This document shows positions 16,201 through 23,976 of a stretch of 64,000 bases of DNA, piece after piece; the stretch's first letter is position 1; each line of letters begins with the position of its first letter. The stretch comes from Accumulibacter phosphatis (GTDB taxonomy: Bacteria > Pseudomonadota > Gammaproteobacteria > Burkholderiales > Rhodocyclaceae). The notes under the pieces were generated by a model. It was not told the origin of the DNA, made no database searches, and saw nothing but the letters and a program-made list of their open reading frames with translations. Position numbers and translations under genes: made by a program. Location: positions 4,960,001-5,024,000 of the forward strand of contig NC_013194.1 of assembly GCF_000024165.1 (NCBI RefSeq). The letters run 5' to 3'.

Positions 16201-17658
16201 GTCAGACCGCCTTATCGGAGCAAATTGCCGTTGGGTGAAGTGCCAAGCAATAAAGGCTTGAAAGCACTCGATGCATCGAAAGGATTTGGAAGGATAATTT
16301 TTTCCAGCACGAGCAATGATTTTTACCGCTACATCATGGGCGGCAACTCAGCCTCACTTGACTTCCTGTCAAAGCCACTACCGGATTCTGCCGAACCGGC
16401 AAGGCCGTTTACGCGAGCAGAAAGTCTCATATCCAGAGGCGCTGACGAAAGCATATTCGACTTGGCGCTGGCAGCCCGTTTTGTAGCCTGGAATTGCTTG
16501 GCCTTGGGATGGACGGCAGAACGATTTGAAGATTTCGATACTGGTCTTTACACACGAGGCCATAGTCGGATGGGCGATGATGAAGGTACGGAGCGTATCG
16601 GTAAAAAATACCAGTGGATCAGTTGGTATACCTTGCTGGCCTTCCTTTCTGACAACTATGCCATGACGCCGGCCTGGAACAAGGGGCCTCGCGTATATGA
16701 GACGCCAGCCCAAGTTCATGTCAACCCTCATGATCCCGCGCGCTGGCTGCAAGTTGTTGCACCGGCCATTTCTAGAAATGACAAACAGGAGTTCTGGTGC
16801 ATCCCCAGCCTGCCATCCTGGCCCCTACACAACCTGGAGGAAATGAAAGCTTGGGTGGCATCTTTGAGTTATGACCTACCACCTGCGGATGTCATTGGTT
16901 GTGCGCCTGCTTTGCCGCGAGAGTGGGGTGACGGGCCTTGGCTGAGACTGGCTGCGGAGCATATTTGGCAGAGTAAATTCGCCCCTGGTGGTTGGGGTCT
17001 TGGAAAAGACTATTTCGCTGACTTATGGTGGCAATGTTGGCCGATGCTTATTTATGCTGACGACTTGCCAAGGTTGCTGGAAAAAGTGAGTGAGCCAAAG
17101 GTGCAGAAAGAGTTGGCCGCTGTAGGACGAATTGACCCCGCGAATGATTGGCATGCCCCGCTTGCTCAGTGGCCCGCCACGCAGGCTGATTGGGACAGTG
17201 GATTTCGAAAATCTAAACCTAACAACAGGCATGACTTCTGGTTGCCAGTTAGGTGGCGACCAATGGTTGGAGAATGCGGACATCCGGATCGGCGCGATGA
17301 TCATGCGCCCGTACTGCTACCCATGCCATCTTTATTTCGCGAGTGGGGGCTGGAGCTGGATTTGAGGCGTGGTTTGATTTTGCATCAAGGTGAACCAGTA
17401 TTTGGATTGGCGGGATGGTTGTTTGGTGAAAGTGCATTGTTTGTGAATTTACCCAGATTCCTTGGCTTGCTGGGTGCATCGGGATATGCGCTGATCTGGC
17501 GGTGGTGCGGCGAACGCAGAGCATTCATGAATCTTGGCTTGGGAGGTCGAGATGAAGAGGACTTTGCTTGGGCGGATTACCACGGCATCGGTTACTTGGG
17601 CGCTGATGGACGTTTACAGGGCGCTTGGTCGGAAAAGAAAATCCGCAGAAGAGAATAG
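13270..17658 (+). CDS. DUF4062-STAND NTPase, candidate antiphage defence protein
   Basis: A single 1462-residue gene. Residues about 15-115 match DUF4062, a TIR-like fold, with the family opening YRIFLSSPGDCVEERSAV and the CDLFLGIFNCRFGTPLP block. A NACHT/STAND-like NTPase follows: Walker A LLTGPAGQGKTHTL near residue 366 and Walker B-like ALLVMDALNE near 438. A long C-terminal half of about 750 residues, which I cannot assign, would be the sensor region. STAND proteins with an N-terminal effector act as single-gene phage sensors in the Avs manner; that role here is inferred. The gene is more AT-rich than the nif DNA and lies in an accessory gap. The start could also be one of the downstream ATGs at 13303 or 13315-13318, since none has a strong ribosome binding site. 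Confidence 0.78.
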   Translation: MQTRTCLSMPILMMPYRIFLSSPGDCVEERSAVHAVVTRVNADPLVSSFVCLEVVAWDWGVSVPFEALSSPQVSVNRHLRTPDDCDLFLGIFNCRFGTPLPGREFRKLDGTPYQSGSEYEFHRAWEARRRGASRPEILMYRRQQELPTCQDNEQLKKLEAFFQQPPFMENDQWTGAVDRYQSLDEFARKVEGHLRRLLSQRQPASLPRFRDWLNNQASLLTANAGPRYTSDAHVETNISQAFDWLLVRQPAIAKLDKALSEVWKHLDRDDAFSVIRADMEQIADALRADMYWQTTPDFPFMLGTLARAEAHAWAEHEMHERAKEQEARNDTWRYREHSLRQAAYMAGEASDLLRNYWSLSQQRVMLLTGPAGQGKTHTLVHEVNQILAAEGIALGVLGQTLSTADTLWDAICRRAGWLGTHDQLLNKLENEAANRNQRALLVMDALNETPDRRRWRNELAGMIQEVLLRPHLALAISVRTDYLKQTLPLLPDGMDAPWVKWEHPGFSGIEPDALLRYFEHHGVKAPVAPPLGEFGNPLYVQLLARSMRGHPLQHWLPSWLEVWRAWMVRLEEDSKDRLSLDNASRPEVMRRTMSKLAQAMLEDGHFNLLRNQADDISREMTGIDGVIAFLCSSGALIDRLENDEDVVEFGFERLSDTFLADRLLAKLFEGKVSKEEKLVVLRTALAPGGDLHPLASSDYVDHPLYFRRAGLLEALCLAVPQCTGAELPTLLPNNDADFRDWELSQAFCDSLRWRCRPEEFGMDGKALRDLWRRYSDRSNPASELDEIIRFALIPGHPFAMEQAIHPRLLAQETPGARDAMWSVNLVPLWRDEHSNLRQLVIWARDANLHDAHADIALPAARLLAWICATSQKGLRLAAMKGLTRLLAACPRVMEAFLPDFLGVNDAYVLEAVLVAVWGVVQDGSDAQAGTLAARQVYESQFPEGNARWCHITLRHYARRIVEEACRNGWLPDIDPNSVRPPYRSKLPLGEVPSNKGLKALDASKGFGRIIFSSTSNDFYRYIMGGNSASLDFLSKPLPDSAEPARPFTRAESLISRGADESIFDLALAARFVAWNCLALGWTAERFEDFDTGLYTRGHSRMGDDEGTERIGKKYQWISWYTLLAFLSDNYAMTPAWNKGPRVYETPAQVHVNPHDPARWLQVVAPAISRNDKQEFWCIPSLPSWPLHNLEEMKAWVASLSYDLPPADVIGCAPALPREWGDGPWLRLAAEHIWQSKFAPGGWGLGKDYFADLWWQCWPMLIYADDLPRLLEKVSEPKVQKELAAVGRIDPANDWHAPLAQWPATQADWDSGFRKSKPNNRHDFWLPVRWRPMVGECGHPDRRDDHAPVLLPMPSLFREWGLELDLRRGLILHQGEPVFGLAGWLFGESALFVNLPRFLGLLGASGYALIWRWCGERRAFMNLGLGGRDEEDFAWADYHGIGYLGADGRLQGAWSEKKIRRRE

Positions 17659-18321
17659 GTTGCTTGGTAATTATCCCTGGAGCCAACTTCGCCCTCTTTC
17701 AGAAGAGCCATACAACACAGGTCAATAGGGCGGGCGCGACTCAGTCTGGTGGTCTGGTATGTTCATCAAGGCTGACGTTTGGCCGTGCAGCTCTGTTGTC
17801 TGCTAAGGCCGAGCTGCAGCCGGCGCCCAGATCACCGTGTACGTCACCTTGGTGATAAGTAGGCCGACATTGCCCATGAAAAAGTCATCTGACCGTTGAG
17901 GGTCGGTTGCCGACAGCAAACCACGCAAACTCAGTGGCCGCTTGTGGTCCCGGAGCGGCCAGCTCGATGGGAAACCGCCGAGGCCGAGCATCAACGGCTG
18001 GATCAGACGGGAAGCAGTCGCTCAGACTTTTTAGGCCACCAGCTGCCACCGACCCTTATGGAAAGCTTTCCATAAGGGTCTTCACCCGTTACTCAGCAAG
18101 ATCGGAAGCGGCCATCGGGCGGTTCCGAGCTTCGACATTTGCCAATGGCGCCATGGGCAGCCAAGCGAACCCTTGCGCTGATCGCCGTGGCTGTCCTCCC
18201 CAAACCAACGGCACTGACTCCAGCGGCATCTCGCTACTTGTGCCGGCACGAACGACGGTTCTCCTGGTCACGGACTTGGACCGTCCTCACAGCAAGCCTT
18301 CACGCAACCAGGAGAGCCCGC
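17659..18321. other. Gene-poor 660-bp region with a perfect palindrome
   Basis: No convincing gene is seen; short frames on both strands lack starts with ribosome binding sites and recognisable motifs. The one clear structure is the palindrome at 18051-18080. Confidence 0.55.
18051..18080. repeat. Perfect 30-bp palindrome
   Basis: GACCCTTATGGAAAG is followed immediately by its exact reverse complement CTTTCCATAAGGGTC with no loop. It could be two abutting terminal inverted repeats left by a mobile element, a dimeric protein-binding site, or part of a bidirectional terminator; it has no T-run. Confidence 0.8.
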
Positions 18322-18600
18322 CTACTCCTCATCATCACCCTCGCCATCGCGGCGCGGGACGGTTTGCGGGTCGCAGGTAATGGCGCGGTAGATCTCGACG
18401 CGGTCGCCCGGGCGAAGGGCCGCGTCGAGCTTTACCAGGCGGCCAAAGACGCCCACCTTCTGCGTTTGCAGGTCGATGGTCGGGAAGGACTTGAGGATGC
18501 CGGAGCGGTCGATCGCCTGGTGCACGGTTGACTCGTCGGGCACCTCGATGGTCATCCAGATCTGCTGCCCGGCTTCGGAATACGCGACTCCTACCTGCAT
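18322..18600 (-). CDS. rnfH: RnfH, ubiquitin-like RNF-associated protein
   Basis: A 92-residue RnfH-family protein (beta-grasp, ubiquitin-like). It has MQVGVAYSEAGQQIWMTIEV at the start and the conserved VGVFGRLVKLDAALRPGDRVEIYR near residues 48-71. The acidic tail ends DGEGDDEE. In Rhodobacter and azotrophs rnfH ends the rnf operon; its biochemical role is unclear. It is the last gene of the minus-strand rnfABCDGEH run, 31 bp after rnfE. Confidence 0.9.
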   Translation of the reverse strand: MQVGVAYSEAGQQIWMTIEVPDESTVHQAIDRSGILKSFPTIDLQTQKVGVFGRLVKLDAALRPGDRVEIYRAITCDPQTVPRRDGEGDDEE

Positions 18601-18631
18601 GGCAAAACCCCTTTCGCGTCAGGCACCGGAT

Positions 18632-19306
18632 TCAGGCGAGCGCCGGTGCCGGCACGACGGCCTTGTTGGCTTCCCGCGCGCGCAGCTCGAACGCCCGCTT
18701 GCCCGCCAGCAGCAGGCCCAGGACGAGAAAGCCGCCGGGAGGCAGAATCATCAGCAGGAAGCCGCCGTAGCCGGGGATCACCGTCAGCTCGATGGCGCGA
18801 AACGCCGGCCCGAGGAGCAGGCTGGCCTGCGCGAACAGGGTGCCGCTGCCGAGCAGCTCGCGGATCAAGCCGATCAGCGTCAGGGCGCCGGTAAATCCCA
18901 GGCCCATGGCCAGGCCGTCGACGGCCGACGCAGCGACCGTGTTTTTCGAGGCAAAGGCTTCTGCGCGGCCCAGGATGGCGCAGTTCACCACGATCAGGGC
19001 GATGAACAGGCCGAGCACCTTGTACAGGTCGTGCAACCAGGCATTGAGCCCGAAATCGACGAGCGTCACCAGCGTCGCGATCAAAACGACGAAGATCGGG
19101 ATGCGCACCTGCGGACTGACCAGCGAGCGGATCGACGCCACCAGAACATTCGACGTGACCAGCACTGCCGTGGTTGCCAGGCCCATGCCCAGGCCATTGG
19201 TGCCGCTGGTGGTGACGGCCATGGTCGGACAGAGGGCGAGCATCTGGGCGAAGACGACGTTCTGCAGCCACAAACCGTCCTTCAGCGTCTGAACGAGTTG
19301 TTTCAC
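18632..19306 (-). CDS. rnfE: RnfE, RNF complex membrane subunit
   Basis: A 224-residue polytopic membrane protein of the RnfE/NqrD family. Conserved blocks are LWLQNVVFAQMLALCPTMAVTTS, VNCAILGRAEAFASKN and IRELLGSGTLF. With RnfA it forms the intramembrane 2Fe-2S-bearing pair of the RNF ion pump. Translation starts at GTG 19306, overlapping the rnfG stop by 4 bp (GTGA), with GGGAGG upstream. RNF here should drive reverse electron flow from NADH to ferredoxin or flavodoxin for nitrogenase. Confidence 0.94.
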   Translation of the reverse strand: MKQLVQTLKDGLWLQNVVFAQMLALCPTMAVTTSGTNGLGMGLATTAVLVTSNVLVASIRSLVSPQVRIPIFVVLIATLVTLVDFGLNAWLHDLYKVLGLFIALIVVNCAILGRAEAFASKNTVAASAVDGLAMGLGFTGALTLIGLIRELLGSGTLFAQASLLLGPAFRAIELTVIPGYGGFLLMILPPGGFLVLGLLLAGKRAFELRAREANKAVVPAPALA

Positions 19307-19932
19307 GGTGTTTTGCCTCCCTGCAGGATTTCCGCGCGGTGCGCGGCAAAAAAATCGAGTCCCTCCTTGACCGCCTTGACGACGGCGCGCGGCGTGATGG
19401 TGGCGCCGGCCATCTGATCGAAGACGCCGCCATCCTTTTTCACCGCCCACTTCTCCGCCGGCAGCGTCGCCAGCGAGAGGCCGTTGAACGACAGAATCCA
19501 CGGTGACTTCGCCAGATCGATCTTGTCGCCCAGACCGGGGGTTTCGGCGTGCTTGAGGACGCGAGCGCCGAGCAGCACGCCGGCACGGTCGATACCGACC
19601 AGCACCAGCACCTCGCCGGAGTAGCCGCGCGCCGAGGTCTGGAAGATCGCCGCGGCGACCTCGCCCTGGCGGCGGGCGAGGTAGACCCGCCGGCTGCTCC
19701 CGTCGCCGTTGCCGATCTCCAGCGTATCGGCGAGCAGATCGTTGTCGGCGAAACGCTCCGGCAGCACCTGTGCCAGCGAGGCCTGGAGATCGCGCGCCTC
19801 GGCGGCGACGATCCGCTCGCGCGTGCCGCTGACGGCGAAGGCGAGCGCGGCGCTGGCGACCAGCGCGATCACCCCCAATGAAACCCCCTGGTAGGCCAGG
19901 TGGTCACGCAGCCCAGCGATGGCGAGTTTCAC
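19303..19932 (-). CDS. rnfG: RnfG, FMN-bearing RNF subunit
   Basis: A 209-residue protein with one N-terminal transmembrane helix (residues about 15-35) and a periplasmic FMN-binding domain. The C-terminal motif MAGATITPRAVVKAV corresponds to the S/T-GAT-T site where FMN is covalently linked to threonine. VLKHAETPGLGDKID is another family block. It starts at GTG 19932 and overlaps rnfD by 4 bp (GTGA). Order rnfD-rnfG-rnfE is as in Rhodobacter and Azotobacter rnf1. Confidence 0.94.
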   Translation of the reverse strand: MKLAIAGLRDHLAYQGVSLGVIALVASAALAFAVSGTRERIVAAEARDLQASLAQVLPERFADNDLLADTLEIGNGDGSSRRVYLARRQGEVAAAIFQTSARGYSGEVLVLVGIDRAGVLLGARVLKHAETPGLGDKIDLAKSPWILSFNGLSLATLPAEKWAVKKDGGVFDQMAGATITPRAVVKAVKEGLDFFAAHRAEILQGGKTP

Positions 19933-21011
19933 GACTCGATCTCCAACGGCGTGCCGCGCCGGTCACGACCATAGATGCGCGGCTTGAGGTAGCGGTCGAT
20001 CACCGGCGTCAGCGCGTTCATCAACAGCACGGCGAAGGCGACGCCTTCGGGATAGCCGCCCCAGGTACGGATGACGTAGGTCAGGAAGCCGACACCGGCG
20101 CCGAAGACGAGCTGGCCGGGAGCGGTATTTGGCGAAGTCACGTAGTCGGTGGCAATGAAGAAGGCCCCCAGCATGGCAGCACCGGACAGCAGGTGGGTGC
20201 CGACCGACAGGTAGCGTGCCGGGTCGATGCCGTGCATCAGCGAGGCGAACAAGGCAAGCGTCGCCAGCATGGCGAACGGGATATGCCAGGTAATGAGGCG
20301 CAAGCCGAGCAACAGCAGGCCGCCCGCAGCAATCAGCAACGACGCGGTCTCGCCCAGGCTGCCGGCGCGCTCGCCAAGCAGGCTGAGCGTCGGCGCCTGC
20401 GTCGCGGCCAGCGACTGCAACAGGTCGATGCCGCGCGACAGCTCGCTGCGCGCGTAGCCGAAGAGGGTCGCGCTGCTCATCGCGTCGAGCGTTGCCGGCA
20501 GCGTGCCGAAGGTGATGCGCAGGCCATCGACAAATCCCGGCGCGTTCGCCGAGAGCAGCGGCACTGGCGCCGTCCACAGGGTCATCGGCACCGGGAAGGA
20601 AATCAGCAGCATCACCCGCGCCACCATCGCCGGATTGAAGAGATTCTGCCCGAGGCCGCCAAAAACCTGCTTGCCGATGACGGTGGCGAACAGCCCGCCG
20701 ACGACGCCCACCCACCACGGTGCCCAGGGCGGCAGCGAGAGCGCCAGCAACCAGCCGGTGAGCAGCGCCGAGCCATCGCGAAGCGTCGACGCGACCGGTT
20801 CCTGGCGCAGGCGCAGGCAGAACGCCTCGCCGAGAATCGCCGAAGCGGTGGTGATCCACCACAGATGAATGGCCGGCCAGCCGTACAGCCAGAAGCCGAA
20901 AAGCGTCGCCGGCAGCAGGGCGGCAGAAACCCACAGCATGACCCGCGTGACGTTGTTCGCGCCGGCGGCATGCGGCGCCGCGACGGGAGCCGCGTGGCGC
21001 GGCGGGATCAC
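19929..21011 (-). CDS. rnfD: RnfD, RNF membrane flavoprotein subunit
   Basis: A 360-residue RnfD/NqrB-family membrane protein with about nine hydrophobic segments. VIGKQVFGGLGQNLFNPAMVARV is the family block around residues 113-135. The AMSSATLFGY motif near residue 185 carries the Thr expected to hold covalent FMN. It starts at GTG 21011 and overlaps the rnfC stop by 4 bp. Frame and length are normal. Confidence 0.94.
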   Translation of the reverse strand: MIPPRHAAPVAAPHAAGANNVTRVMLWVSAALLPATLFGFWLYGWPAIHLWWITTASAILGEAFCLRLRQEPVASTLRDGSALLTGWLLALSLPPWAPWWVGVVGGLFATVIGKQVFGGLGQNLFNPAMVARVMLLISFPVPMTLWTAPVPLLSANAPGFVDGLRITFGTLPATLDAMSSATLFGYARSELSRGIDLLQSLAATQAPTLSLLGERAGSLGETASLLIAAGGLLLLGLRLITWHIPFAMLATLALFASLMHGIDPARYLSVGTHLLSGAAMLGAFFIATDYVTSPNTAPGQLVFGAGVGFLTYVIRTWGGYPEGVAFAVLLMNALTPVIDRYLKPRIYGRDRRGTPLEIES

Positions 21012-22534
21012 GTCGCCGCCTCGCTGGCGGGGTTGACGACGCGCACCGGCGGTGGCCGCAGGCCGGCTCCGGCGGCGGCCTTGGCGGCGTCGCGCTCGGC
21101 CTTGCGCTTGGCCGCGGCAGCCGCCTTGTCGCGCGCCTCACGTTCCAGCCGCGCGACACGCTCGTCGGCCAGGCGCCGTGTCGCGTCGTTGCGCAGCTTG
21201 CTGCGCTCGCGCGCCGACAGCTCGCCCTTGGCGTAACTGAAATACTGCACCAGCGGAATGTGCGACGGGCAGACGTAGGCGCAGCAGCCACAACCGATGC
21301 AGTCGGATAGGCCGAAGCCGGTAGCGCCATCGAGATCGTCGACGCCGATGCGGCTGGCCATCTCCAGCGGCAACAGGCCCATCGGGCACGCGCGCGTGCA
21401 ACTGCCGCAACGGATGCACGGGCCGGCCGCCGGCGTCCGTGCTTCGGCGGCGTCGAAGGCGAGGATTCCCGACGCCCCCTTGACGATGGGTACCCGGGCG
21501 TGCGGCAGGACGATTCCCATCATCGGTCCGCCGAGCACCAGCCGCGCCGGCCGGCCGCTGACACCGGCGAAGCGCAGGAGATCGACCACCGGCGTGCCGA
21601 TCGGTGCCAGCACGTTGCCGGGCCGCGTCAGGGCGCCGCCGTTCAGCGTGACGATGCGCTCGACCAGCGGTTCGCCGCGGCGCAGGGCGCGATGCACGGC
21701 GGCACAGGTGGAGACGTTGTGCACCAGCACGCCCACCTCGGCGGCACGCGCGTCGGCCGGCACTTCCTTGCCGGTCAGGGTCTGGATCAGTTGCTTGTCC
21801 GAGCCCATCGGATAGCGCGCCGGCACCGGCCGCACGTGCACGTTGCCGAAAGCGGCGGCGGCCACCCGCATGGCAGCGATCGCCTGCGGCTTGTTGTCCT
21901 CGATGCCGACCAGGGCCTCGCCGGCGCCGATGGCGTACATGACGATGCGCAGGCCGTCGACCACCTCATCGGCACGATCGCGCATGATTCGATCGTCGGA
22001 AGAGAGGTAAGGCTCGCATTCGCCCCCGTTGACGATCAGCGTGCTCACCTTCAGGCGGCGGCCGAGATTGAACTTCACCGCCGCCGGAAAGGTCGCGCCG
22101 CCGAGTCCGACGACACCGGCCGCCGCCGTTCGCCGGGCGATCTCCGCGGGCGCCAGCGCGAACGGATCGGCCACCGGCAGGCGTTCGCACCAGGCGTCGG
22201 CGCCGTCGGGGGCAATCGTGATGGCCAGTTGCGCGAGGCCGGAAGGATGCGGCGCGGTGATCTCGCCGATGGCGCTCACCTCCCCCGACGTGGGCGCATG
22301 CACCGGCGCCGAGACGTTGCCCTGGGGCTCGGCGATCAACTGGCCCTTCAGGACGTGCTGCCCAACCAGGACGATCGGCCGCGCCGGACCACCCACATGC
22401 TGCTGCATCGGCACGTAGAGCCGTTCCGGCAGCGGCAAGGCGCGCAGCGGCACGTCGGCCGCCGGCAGCTTGTGGTCGTCCGGGTGCACGCCCCAGTGCG
22501 GGTGGCGGCGGAAGATTTTCTCGAAGATGCCCAC
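21008..22534 (-). CDS. rnfC: RnfC, NADH/ferredoxin-interacting RNF subunit
   Basis: A 508-residue soluble peripheral subunit. It has the N-terminal NqrA-like domain, the central FMN/NADH-binding region (GLGGATFPAAVKF, VNGGECEPYLSSD) and two 4Fe-4S motifs near the C-terminus (CIRCGSCTRACP and CIGCGCCAYVCP). An Ala/Lys/Arg-rich tail follows the clusters, as in other long RnfC. Translation begins at GTG 22534 with GAGG upstream. It lies 39 bp after rnfB and overlaps rnfD by 4 bp. Confidence 0.95.
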   Translation of the reverse strand: MGIFEKIFRRHPHWGVHPDDHKLPAADVPLRALPLPERLYVPMQQHVGGPARPIVLVGQHVLKGQLIAEPQGNVSAPVHAPTSGEVSAIGEITAPHPSGLAQLAITIAPDGADAWCERLPVADPFALAPAEIARRTAAAGVVGLGGATFPAAVKFNLGRRLKVSTLIVNGGECEPYLSSDDRIMRDRADEVVDGLRIVMYAIGAGEALVGIEDNKPQAIAAMRVAAAAFGNVHVRPVPARYPMGSDKQLIQTLTGKEVPADARAAEVGVLVHNVSTCAAVHRALRRGEPLVERIVTLNGGALTRPGNVLAPIGTPVVDLLRFAGVSGRPARLVLGGPMMGIVLPHARVPIVKGASGILAFDAAEARTPAAGPCIRCGSCTRACPMGLLPLEMASRIGVDDLDGATGFGLSDCIGCGCCAYVCPSHIPLVQYFSYAKGELSARERSKLRNDATRRLADERVARLEREARDKAAAAAKRKAERDAAKAAAGAGLRPPPVRVVNPASEAAT

Positions 22535-22573
22535 TCTAAGCCTCGTTTCCGGTCGGTTCCTGTCGCTCGCCGG

Positions 22574-23119
22574 CTAGGCCGCGAGCGCCACCGGCGTCAT
22601 TGCCGGTTTCGGCCACACCCAGTGCTGCACGGTGACCGGCAAGGGCTGCAGCAGCAGCGCCTCGGTCGGGCAGCGGTCGATGCAGTTGCCGCAACCGGTG
22701 CACGCTTCGCGAATCACGTTGTGTATCTGCTTGGCCGCGCCGACGATCGCATCGGTCGGGCAGACCTTGCTGCAACGGCAGCAGCCGATGCAGATCTCCT
22801 CGGCGACGCTGGCAATCTGGGGTCCCTGATCGGTGATGGCGTCCAGATCGATGCTGATCCCCAGCTTGGCCGCCAGCGCCTGCGCCAGCGCCTTGCCGCC
22901 CGGTGGGCAGAGCGTCACCGGTGCGCTGCCCTCGGCGATTGCCGCGGCCGCGCGCGGGCAACCGGCAAAGCCGCACTGACCGCAGTTCGAGCCCGGCATC
23001 AGGGCCTCGATCTCGGCGGCGAGCGAATTGCCCTCGACATGAAAATGCTTCGCTGCGACGCCGAGGACCAGACCAAGCAGGGTGCCCAGCACGGTCAGCG
23101 AGAAAATGGCGAGCCACAT
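22574..23119 (-). CDS. rnfB: RnfB, Fe-S electron-input subunit of RNF
   Basis: A 181-residue protein with an N-terminal membrane anchor and the RnfB 4Fe-4S motif CGQCGFAGCP...CPPGG (residues about 46-72). Two ferredoxin-type 4Fe-4S motifs follow: CIGCCRCSKVCP and CTGCGNCIDRCP. In nitrogen fixers RnfB is thought to be the exit point to the nitrogenase electron donors. It lies 9 bp after rnfA and has a normal length. Confidence 0.95.
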   Translation of the reverse strand: MWLAIFSLTVLGTLLGLVLGVAAKHFHVEGNSLAAEIEALMPGSNCGQCGFAGCPRAAAAIAEGSAPVTLCPPGGKALAQALAAKLGISIDLDAITDQGPQIASVAEEICIGCCRCSKVCPTDAIVGAAKQIHNVIREACTGCGNCIDRCPTEALLLQPLPVTVQHWVWPKPAMTPVALAA

Positions 23120-23128
23120 GGCAGTCTC

Positions 23129-23710
23129 CTAGGAAAAGCTGAGGCCGGCAAAGCCCATGAATGCCAGCGACAGCAGGCTGGCAAGGATGAAGCTCACCGG
23201 CGCCCCGGCAAAGGCGGCCGGCACGCGCGCCAACGCCAGGCGTTCGCGCAGGCCGGCAAAGATCAGCAGCACCAGGGTAAAGCCCAGCGCCGAACCGAAG
23301 CCGTACACGAGGCTCTTGAGAAAACTCATCTTCTCCTGGGCGGTGAGCAGCGCCAGGCCGAGGACCGCGCAGTTGGTGGTGATCAGCGGCAGATAGATGC
23401 CGAGTGCCTGATAGAGCGCCGGCGCCGACTTCTTGACGACCATTTCGACGAACTGCACGGTCGCCGCGATGACCAGGATGAAGGTGAGAATCCGCAGGTA
23501 GCCGAGGTCGAAGGGCGCCAGCAGCCAGTGCTCGAGCATCCAGGTGGCGGCACACGCCAGGGTGATGACGAAGGTGGTGGCGAGCCCCATCCCCAAGGCG
23601 CTGTCCATGTTGCGGGAGACCCCCATGAACGGACAGAGCCCGAGAAATTTCACCAGCACCACGTTGTTCACCAGCGCGGTCGAAAGCAGCAGCAGGAAAT
23701 AGGCGGTCAT
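23129..23710 (-). CDS. rnfA: RnfA, RNF complex membrane subunit
   Basis: A 193-residue six-helix membrane protein of the RnfA/NqrE family. It opens MTAYFLLLLSTALVNNVVLV and contains FLGLCPFMGVSRNMDSALGMG and LITTNCAVLGLALL, which hold the conserved cysteines for the intramembrane cluster. The frame is open further upstream, but ATG 23710 matches the family N-terminus, has GGAG upstream and lies 17 nt after the predicted sigma54 transcription start. It is the first gene of rnfABCDGEH and divergent from nifL. Confidence 0.95.
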   Translation of the reverse strand: MTAYFLLLLSTALVNNVVLVKFLGLCPFMGVSRNMDSALGMGLATTFVITLACAATWMLEHWLLAPFDLGYLRILTFILVIAATVQFVEMVVKKSAPALYQALGIYLPLITTNCAVLGLALLTAQEKMSFLKSLVYGFGSALGFTLVLLIFAGLRERLALARVPAAFAGAPVSFILASLLSLAFMGFAGLSFS

Positions 23711-23738
23711 TGTCGGCAGGCTCCTCGACCATCGCTCT

Positions 23739-23753
23739 GCACGAAGCGTGCCA
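23739..23753 (-). promoter_or_regulatory. Sigma54 promoter of the rnf operon
   Basis: On the minus strand TGGCACGCTTCGTGC has GG-N10-GC spacing and one mismatch from TGGCAC-N5-TTGC. The predicted start at about 23727 lies 17 nt before rnfA. Confidence 0.82.
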
Positions 23754-23866
23754 TCGCCTGCTGCACTGCACACCAAAGCCGTGCCGGTGTTGCCAAGTGC
23801 GCACCAGCATGGCGTTTTTTGTTCGCCGGAGAGACCGGACGGGCTGCCGTCGGCAGCCTCCGCTCC

Positions 23867-23882
23867 TGTCGCAAATCCGACA
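23867..23882. promoter_or_regulatory. NifA upstream activator sequence for rnf
   Basis: TGTCGCAAATCCGACA fits TGT-N10-ACA. It lies about 115 bp upstream of the rnfA -24 element, the usual distance, and about 95 bp before the nifL start. No sigma54 promoter was seen facing nifL. Confidence 0.82.
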
Positions 23883-23976
23883 AAACGCCACAAGAAGCGC
23901 CGCAAACGGCAGCCGAATCAAGGGCGGCACGAAAACTGCTCCACTGCAGGGAAACACGTCGACAGGGAGACGCGCA

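Noticed and set aside
23710..23976. Upstream extension of nifL from 23710
   Set aside because: The open frame overlaps the rnfA promoter and NifA site; ATG 23977 gives the family length and has a ribosome binding site.
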